A DNA stretch of 64,000 bases from Scortum barcoo (taxonomy: Eukaryota; Chordata; Actinopteri; Centrarchiformes; Terapontidae). The notes below the pieces were generated by a model that made no database searches, was not told where the DNA came from, and saw only the letters and a list, made by a program, of their open reading frames with translations. Shown here in pieces: positions 57,877-64,000 of this stretch. Each line of letters begins with the position of its first letter. The first letter of the stretch is position 1. Both the position numbers and the translations under genes were made by a program. The DNA lies in the NCBI GenBank assembly GCA_023238725.1, contig CM041533.1, positions 26,377,068-26,441,067 on the forward strand, read 5' to 3'.

Positions 57877-57895
57877 AATAAAGCATCTGAATAAA
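57877..57895 (+). terminator. Distal poly(A) signal candidate for xpr1
   Basis: Two AATAAA hexamers (57877-57882, 57890-57895) are followed by a G/T-rich stretch (tgtgagatgatggggatg). This would give a 3' UTR of about 7.1 kb, in keeping with the long 3' UTR of mammalian XPR1. It is a candidate only. Confidence 0.35.
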
Positions 57896-58144
57896 TTTTC
57901 CACTGCTGCATGTGAGATGATGGGGATGAAGGTGCCAGATGTAACTGCTGCCAGCGGAGCTACAAAGTAACGAAGAAGGTGTCTGTCATGTGGTATGATG
58001 CAAACATATAAAAAATGTTATCTTTGAAATGTTGAAGATTATCAAAGATGTCATTTGCTGTCACAAGTTACAAGGCAGACTCTTTGGAGTCTAGAATGAT
58101 GCTTACAATGATTCCACCCCATGAGTGTATGATACTATAAGTCC

Positions 58145-58175
58145 CAGTGGTCTAATAGAAAGGGTTAGACCACTG
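58145..58175. repeat. Perfect hairpin, 11-base arms, 9-base loop
   Basis: cagtggtctaa, loop tagaaaggg, ttagaccactg. It lies about 250 bases after the distal poly(A) candidate. Confidence 0.85.
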
Positions 58176-59283
58176 CCGCAATTTGTTCTTTTGATCTTCT
58201 GATTAGATTTTTTTTTTAACTTTTTTGTTAGTCATTTGTTGAGGATGGCATGTTTTATTGTTTTGGTTGATTCTTGAGAAGGACTTGACTTTTTACAATC
58301 AGAACTGTTTGTTTAAGGCAAATGATTATTGCCAATCAAATCTAATCTCATGTAGCAAGCAGCAAAGGTTTATGAAACCTTTCCCCTTTTTGCCCAGCCT
58401 AGCATAGTCAGGATTCTTTTACAGAGATGGGATTACAGTGGGCAGGTCTTCAGCTTTGTAGCTGACTGAAAGATCTGACTTCTGACCAATCTAAGGTGCA
58501 AATAAGACCATTTTTTTCTTATTCTGTCCTAAAACACTTCATCAGATTAGGGTGTTGCCACCTCCAATGTGGAAAAATAAGACACACTTGTCCAGTGGCT
58601 CCATGCCTGGGTACACATATCACACAGTATGTACCAATTTGTGCTTTTTATGCATCAGTTCCTCACCACATGAATGTTGAGGATATAAAGAGTCAATGAC
58701 AGTAAAGCACAGCTGTATCATTTATATTAAAGATTAAAACGGCTGATCATAGATACAGGCAGAATGTTTGTTCTGTAAAAATAAAATATTTGGAGGAAGG
58801 AATAACTGACTGATAAACTCAGAAATAGCAAATGAGTACAGAGACCACTATGGTGGATGACTAATGAGTACATTTATTTCTGTTATGTCTACATAAAAGT
58901 GGACAGACAGGTTACACTGGAATTATGTCAACAAAGGAGTGTGGTGATATCTAAATGTAAATCCACTTTCTTTCTTTATATTGCATTTCAATTTTCACAT
59001 CTGATTAAACAATTTGATACTGTCTACTGTACAGTGGGGTACAACTGTCAAACAGCTTTTCCATTTTCATTTGAATATGACTGTAGAACACCCATACGAG
59101 TGTGTGAAAATGAAAGTACCAATTGTATTAATCAATTTTCACCAAAATAACACATACATGGCAAAGTGTAATGCTATTGTGGAATTACATTTTCAAGTTT
59201 ATGTTATCATTTCAATAAAGTCATCTGTGGGCTTCCATAAAGGCCCACGCATCACGTCTTGCGTTTGCAGTAGCTGCTGTTGA

Positions 59284-59296
59284 CCAGCAGGGGGAG
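59284..59296 (+). promoter_or_regulatory. CTCF-like motif between xpr1 and ttpa
   Basis: CCAGCAGGGGGAG closely resembles the CTCF core. It lies between the end of xpr1 and the ttpa leader, where an insulator would be expected. A single motif match is weak evidence. Confidence 0.35.
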
Positions 59297-59497
59297 GTGT
59301 TGGAGCATTTTGGATTTCGGGACAGTTCATGAGTTGGTGAATATGTTTATTAAGCTCTATAATGTAAATATGAAACAATAATAAGCAATAATGGTGCAAA
59401 ATGTCAAATCTGACAACAATTGAAGTTCACAGTGATTCTCAGGTCAGGTCAGTTTCCTGGTACAGAGTCAGCAACCACCTTCATCTGCTCAGTTTGT

Positions 59498-59553
59498 TCT
59501 CTCTCTGTCTCTGTCTGTCTGTCTGTCTCCGTCAGTCCGTCTCTCTCTCTCTC

Positions 59554-59594
<41 letters not shown>

Positions 59595-59697
59595 GTCTGT
59601 CTGTCTGTCTTTGCTTCTCTCTCTCGCGCTTTCATTTTTCTTTTCTCTCTGTCCGTCTCTCTCTCTCTGTCTCTCTCTCTCTGTCTGTCTCTCTCTC

Positions 59698-59730
<33 letters not shown>

Positions 59731-59735
59731 GTCTC

Positions 59736-59766
<31 letters not shown>

Positions 59767-59859
59767 GTGTCTCTCTCTGTCTGTCTGTCTTTGCTTCTCT
59801 CTCTCGCGCTTTCATTTTTCTTTTCTCTCTGTCCGTCTCTCTCTCTCTGTCTCTCTCTC

Positions 59860-59912
<53 letters not shown>

Positions 59913-59929
59913 GTCTGTCTCTCTCTCCT
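59498..59929 (+). repeat. 432-base pyrimidine strand with an internal 180-base duplication
   Basis: Almost pure C/T with interspersed CTGT. A module beginning ttgcttctctctctcgcgct occurs at 59611 and again at 59791; the two copies agree for about 90 bases. It ends 43 bases before the ttpa ATG, so it occupies the promoter or 5' UTR. It keeps several frames open artificially on both strands. Confidence 0.95.
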
Positions 59930-59949
59930 GCCCCGTGCTGGGCTCTGTC

Positions 59950-59955
59950 ATGTAA
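59950..59955 (+). promoter_or_regulatory. Start-stop upstream ORF (ATG-TAA) in the ttpa leader
   Basis: ATG directly followed by TAA, with G at -3, 17 bases before the ttpa ATG and in another frame. If the transcript begins upstream of it, which is likely given how close it is, a scanning ribosome would meet this minimal uORF first. Its position is seen; any effect is inferred. Confidence 0.5.
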
Positions 59956-59972
59956 CCGGGTCGGGGTGCACC

Positions 59973-60152
59973 ATGAGCGGCTGTCAGCTCGCAGACCTCC
60001 CGGATGGTTCGGAGCAGCTGAGGCCGTGTGTGAGCGGCCTGAGGCGGGCAGCCCTGCAGAGCAGAGAGCTGTCCTCCATCAGGACTTTCTCTGACGGCTT
60101 CCTGCTCAAGTTCCTGCGGGCCAGAGACTTCGACGTGGAGCTCTCTCTGAAG
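59973..60152 (+). CDS. ttpa: ttpa exon 1 (coding part), residues 1-60
   Basis: ATG in strong context (gcaccATGa, A at -3). Encodes the variable N-terminus and the CRAL-TRIO-N helices ending VELSLK in phase 0. The donor is GTAAAC. A start-stop AUG-UAA lies 17 bases upstream of the ATG. Confidence 0.93.
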
Positions 60153-63100
60153 GTAAACCTCCTTCAGCTCTGGGTCAGCCTGTGGACGCCGGGCCAACTT
60201 TGTTTCTGCAGGTCTATGTGTGTCTGCTGCCATAATGCACAAGTATTTATTTAGTTTATTCAGTCTGACATTTTTAATAGATTAACAGAAAATAGCTGTG
60301 ATAATGTAAACAGTACATAAAGTGATTTTAAACTTAAACTTGTGTTTGCTTAAGATGAGTCATTTTTACTTTATAATTTCGATGATTATTGTTCTTTATT
60401 GTTACCATAATAATAATAATAATAATCATAATAATAATAATGTGGCTCTTTAAAAATAAAGAAGCTGCTGAGCTGTAATAAATGTGATAAATGCATTAAC
60501 TCAAGTCCTTCAGCAGTTTTGAAGTACATATCAAACTACACTCTTCAGGTAAAATGACTTTTCTTATCCGACTACATTTTTCAAACAGCTTCCCTCATTC
60601 ATCACATTGTGAATTAAGAGTCACAACGTATGATATGAACTTATCTAATATGTATTATAACATTAGAATATACATTGTCATAGATGAACCTACCCAACAG
60701 TACATTACAGACTTAATATGAGCTCATATTTGAGCAGTAAAACAGTTTGTCATCGCTCTGGCTGATTAGAGTTAATGTCAGGGTAAAATTGGATTTTCAT
60801 CATAAAGTGAAAGAGGTGTCTATGAGCCAGTCTTTAAATGCACACACAGCAGAGGAGACTCTTATCAGGCAACTCAGGTGAAAAGGTGAAGCGAAGCTGA
60901 TACTTGAGAGTCATGTCAGGCTCAGGCAGACAGCTGATGTAATGAGAGTAAAAAGTTGACAGCGTATTGCCACATTTATTCACAGCAGAGATTTTGACAT
61001 ATCATAGAAGGAAACTGTATGCCCTGATGATAAAACGTCTGAATTCCACCTAACTGCTTCCTGCTTTTCTTCATGCTGGTTCACCGTCACAGTCAGGACT
61101 TACCAGGGCACAACAGAGCTGTTGTTAATGGGTATAATACCTGTGGTCTTCCTCCTGTGATAAATCAAAATGTCTGCAGCGAACAAGGAAACTACAACAA
61201 TGAACATTATGCATTTACTTTTTATCTGTTGTCTTCCAGTAGGTTTTTCTGGTTTTAAGTATGGTGCTGACTTTTTTACTCGCAGAAAACTGATACACAG
61301 TCTGAAGTTGTGTGTACACACTGTATGCTGTGTGTGTTAGTCAGCTGCCTACTTACACTCTACTGTCTAATCTACTTTCCCTCCAACTGTCTGATACCAA
61401 ACACAGACTGACTATGTTCGGTCATATCGAATCACCCAGCTCAGACAAACAGGCCCGTCTGTTGTTCCAGTACTTTTGTCCTGGTTGGCCAGTGACTGAG
61501 TTGCCTTTTACAAATCCTCTGTTTCAAAAATCTCTCAGCTGAGAAAAACAAATTCTTCTCTAGAAAATGTGGTGAAGTCAGGATGAGAGTATAATCGCTG
61601 TATATTTACTGCAGTATTCTGTCAGTGTAGGCTGCACAGTGCTCTTGTAGTGAGAGACAACATGTAGAGTTGTCTCTGAAGACACAACATGAAGGCCGAG
61701 TTACTTATTTTCATTTGAAAGCAGCTGGACTTCAGCCAGTTGGGTCGGAGCTCAGCAGTCTGTACTGGAGACTTCACTAACACACACACACACAAACACA
61801 CAAACTCAGTCTGACTTTTACCTTTACCTTTTTTATTGCACTGCTGCTTCAGCTGCACTCATAAGTGTTGATAGGTACTGTGGGGTCCTTTGAATTTCCT
61901 GATGTCCCTGAACGTTGCTTGTGTCCTGTGCAGCTCTTACTGAACTACCAGCGTTGGCGGAGGGAGAGTCCAGAGATCAGCACCTGCCTGTCTCCCTCCT
62001 CGGTGCTTGGCCTCCTCAACACATCGTACCACGCCATCCTCCCACAGCGGGACCACACTGGCAGCAGGGTGCTCATCTACAGGATTGGTCAGTATACGCG
62101 CGTGTGTGTGTGTGTGTGTGTTAAAATTAAGGATTTTATACTCAACTTTAAGCTTTATAAATCCACATGTAAACATCACAGAGCCATGTATAATTAAACA
62201 CAATAAAACAACATAATAAACCACTGTGCCATAAGAGACAGACAACACAGTCACTTAGTTATAATCCTTAAGATTTCAGTCTCGGGTACTGTTGAAACAG
62301 CAACTACCATTTAAGGCTCGCATTTTTAAAGTCTTAACATAAACATAAATGAATTCCTGTGTTGTGTATTGTTTATCCACACTTCCCCTCTGTCTTTGAA
62401 AGCTGAATGTTGACTCAGATTTCCTTGTTAAGTCAGTTTGGTACTTACTCATTTCTCATGTTGCTTACATATGAATGGACCCATGTGAGTGAATGTGACC
62501 TGTCTGCTGGTTTGAATGTGTCACACATTTGCACCTGATTTACTGATAAGAGCTGGTGCAGTTAGTGTGTCATGTGGGGCCATTATGCAAAAATAAAAAA
62601 TTAAATGTATTTATTTAAAGCCCAAAATCACAAACATTGTTTGCCTCTGAGGGCTTTACAATCTGTACAGTATTATAGAACTACTTACAGATGAGTGGTG
62701 AGTTGTGTAACTGTATCTCAATCTGTGTCATCAGATTTATAAATGTGTAAAAGAATCTGTATAAATTAATACTGAAATTTGTGAATGTGCGATGTGAATG
62801 TTTAATCAATAAGTGGCTATTTAGAATCCCTGTGTGTGTAATTAGATTTTCAAATGATTAAAAAAACCCTCTGTATTCAGATCTGCAAGTGAATGTATGA
62901 GATCTGTAAATGTGCAGGGACTGCCAATAATGAAGTCCCACAGCAGATGGTTTTATTTATTATTGACTTTATGCAGTTTAAAGACTGATTGTACACTGTG
63001 AAAGTACGGTAACATATGTCTGTCTGTCTGTAGGTCAGTGGAACCCAAAAGACTGGTCGGCCGTCCAGGTGTTTAGGATCAGTCTGATGACATCAGAGGT

Positions 63101-63950
63101 CATCTCCATGGAGACTGAGACGCAGAGGCGGGGTGTGAAGGCCATATTTGACTTACAGGGATGGAGTTTAGGCCACGCCCTGCAGATTACCCCTTCCCTC
63201 GCCAGAAAGATATCCTGTGTACTCCAGGTAGGCCCAAGAACATGCTTCAGATCACGTCTAATTCACTGTAAATAAACTTCTCCATCTCTATCTACCATTA
63301 TTGTAATGTTTAGCTGTCAGATCTGCTCAGAAATTTTAAACGAAGAAAGAAAGAGAGAAATGTTTATAAAGATGAAGAATCAGCTCTAACTATGAGACAG
63401 CTCTGCTCTAACTAGATTTTAGAGACAGGGTTAGAGGTTTCACTTCATAGAAGAGCAAAGGAGGCTAAGACCTTGTATGTGTGTGTTTGCATTTTCAGGA
63501 CTCTTTTCCACTAAAAGTCAGAGGAATCCATCTGGTCAACGAGCCCATGTTCTTCCGGCCGGTCTTTGCCATGATTCGTCCCTTCCTGCCAGATAAGATC
63601 AAACAGAGGGTCAGCAGATTGTTCATCACACACACTGAGTCTCTGTTCGTACGCTCTCTAAAAACACTTTTCAAATCACGTTCCCTCTCTCCCCTCTGTA
63701 GATCCATATACACGGTGCCGATTTCCACGACACCTTAAGCGATTTCTTCTCACTACCCATCCTGCCTCCAGAATATGGAGGGGAGGGGCCCTGCATCGAA
63801 GAGGCGTGTCAGGACTGGACCAATCAGCTGCTTCAATCAGAGAAGCTCCTGCAGCAGATTGCAGCGCACCCGACGGGTGACATCGCCATTACTCCCGAGG
63901 ACTCCTTGATCTCGGAGGAAGTGGAGACTGAGCAAACCCCCGAGGGATGA
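59973..63950 (+). CDS. ttpa: Alpha-tocopherol transfer protein, complete, 5 coding exons
   Basis: Cytosolic CRAL-TRIO lipid-transfer protein that selects RRR-alpha-tocopherol and moves it between endosomes and the plasma membrane, exchanging it for phosphoinositides. Joining 59973-60152, 61934-62087, 63034-63227, 63499-63609 and 63702-63950 gives 295 residues with all junctions in frame (human 278). The CRAL-TRIO N-terminal helical domain carries FLLKFLRARDFD (about 43-54). The lipid-binding domain contains GSRVLIYRI, GVKAIFDLQGW, ALQITPS and SFPLKVRGIHLVNEP. Basic residues R51, K182, R184, K209 and R213 match the human phosphoinositide-contact set R59, K190, R192, K217 and R221 with a constant offset of 8. 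Five exons is the usual TTPA arrangement. An acidic tail of about 20 residues extends past the human C-terminus. Alternatives in the family (ttpal, rlbp1, clvs) fit less well. Confidence 0.95.
60153..61933 (+). other. ttpa: ttpa intron 1
   Basis: 1,781 bases, GTAAAC to cctgtgcag. Has an (AAT)n run near 60408-60442. A weak fragment near 60670-60725 (gaacctacccaacagtacat, taatatgagctca) resembles another abundant teleost element. Confidence 0.7.
61934..62087 (+). CDS. ttpa: ttpa exon 2, residues 61-112
   Basis: Encodes LLLNYQRWRRESPEIS through GSRVLIYRI. The acceptor is gtgtcctgtgcag and the donor GTCAGT leads into a (GT)n run. Confidence 0.95.
62100..62121 (+). repeat. (GT)n near the start of ttpa intron 2
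   Basis: About 11 GT units starting 12 bases after the exon 2 donor, preceded by acgcgc. Confidence 0.9.
62592..62672 (+). repeat. Fragment of the 47574 repeat family in ttpa intron 2
   Basis: Contains agcccaaaatcacaaacatt, gtttgcctctgagggctttacaa-type phrase and atctgtacag, over 90% identical by eye to the left end of the intron 12 copy. Confidence 0.8.
63034..63227 (+). CDS. ttpa: ttpa exon 3, residues 112-176
   Basis: Encodes QWNPKDWSAVQVFRISLMTS and GVKAIFDLQGWSLGHALQIT, the core of the tocopherol pocket. The acceptor is ctgtctgtag and the donor is GTAGGC. Confidence 0.96.
63499..63609 (+). CDS. ttpa: ttpa exon 4, residues 177-213
   Basis: Encodes DSFPLKVRGIHLVNEP and PDKIKQR, carrying the basic patch. 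It is a symmetric 111-base exon. The intron after it is only 92 bases, with donor GTCAGC. Confidence 0.96.
63702..63950 (+). CDS. ttpa: ttpa exon 5, residues 214-295 and stop
   Basis: Encodes IHIHGADFHDTLSDFF, LPPEYGGEG and the QDWTNQLLQSEKLL helix, then an acidic extension ending EQTPEG before TGA. The 50 bases left in the window after the stop contain no poly(A) signal. Confidence 0.94.
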   Translation: MHIHGADFHDTLSDFFSLPILPPEYGGEGPCIEEACQDWTNQLLQSEKLLQQIAAHPTGDIAITPEDSLISEEVETEQTPEG

Positions 63951-64000
63951 TCACACATTCACATGCTTATTTTTAACTTCAAAACAATCTAGCACACTTT

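Larger units (their letters stand above)
50763..59497 (+). other. xpr1 3' UTR and intergenic DNA up to ttpa
   Basis: No coding exon recognised. It holds the two poly(A) candidates, the TIR element, the hairpin at 58145 and the CTCF-like motif. Additional AATAAA hexamers occur near 53944, 54112 and 59214, so the true end of the transcript is open. Confidence 0.6.
62088..63033 (+). other. ttpa: ttpa intron 2
   Basis: 946 bases, GTCAGT to ctgtctgtag. Apart from the (GT)n and the repeat fragment at 62592 nothing is recognised. Confidence 0.7.

Noticed and set aside
59420..60094. 224-codon plus-strand frame running through the CT tract into ttpa exon 1
   Set aside because: The CT/CTGT repeat contains no stop codons in several frames. 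The frame is not the ttpa frame and its repeat part is only Leu/Ser/Val/Cys.
59532..60242. 236-codon minus-strand frame opposite ttpa exon 1
   Set aside because: Composed mostly of Arg/Glu/Asp/Gln repeat translation of the same tract, and antisense to a real exon.

Overview
This is vertebrate nuclear DNA, almost certainly from a spiny-rayed (percomorph) teleost. Its genes are split by many introns with GT-AG borders. Base composition is AT-leaning with dense (CA)n/(CT)n microsatellites, and the interspersed repeats are of kinds I recognise as abundant in percomorph genomes (hAT-like non-autonomous transposons, L2-type LINE tails, and the 'TAATCGATTAATCG'-type and 'atgaggttgacatttgtgg'-type families). 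No bacterial, viral or CRISPR features are present.

Two protein-coding genes can be read completely, both on the + strand. The first is xpr1 (SPX-EXS phosphate exporter): 16 coding exons from 17403 to 50762, 2,076 coding bases, 691 residues. Every junction keeps frame and every intron starts GT and ends AG. Introns 1 and 2 are about 16.8 kb and 8.0 kb, and exons 3-16 are packed into 8.4 kb. The second is ttpa (alpha-tocopherol transfer protein, CRAL-TRIO family): 5 coding exons from 59973 to 63950, 888 coding bases, 295 residues. Its start lies about 9.2 kb downstream of the xpr1 stop.

Layout: 1-7.5 kb is gene-poor and rich in transposon remnants. At 7.6-8.4 kb there is a GC-rich, promoter-like island with a palindromic CRE and a GC box, followed by a possible first exon that encodes a signal-peptide-like start (unrecognised and weakly supported). 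From 8.4 to 16.4 kb there are repeats and no convincing gene. At 16.4-17.4 kb lies the presumed xpr1 promoter and leader, with two CRE-like sites, a reverse CCAAT, a TATA-like box and short upstream ORFs. From 17.4 to 50.8 kb is xpr1. From 50.8 to 59.5 kb is its 3' UTR and intergenic DNA, with candidate poly(A) signals, a TIR element and a CTCF-like motif. From 59.5 to 63.95 kb is ttpa, whose leader or promoter is a 432-base pyrimidine strand.

The two genes have unrelated biochemical roles (inositol-pyrophosphate-gated phosphate export; intracellular vitamin E transport), so their adjacency is positional rather than operon-like. The most interesting structure is in the compact part of xpr1. 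Introns 3, 4, 6, 7, 8 and 9 carry CA repeats within a few bases to a few tens of bases of their 5' splice sites. Intron 9 also ends in a 44-base TG repeat that directly abuts the AG, so its two ends are complementary and could fold the whole intron into a hairpin.
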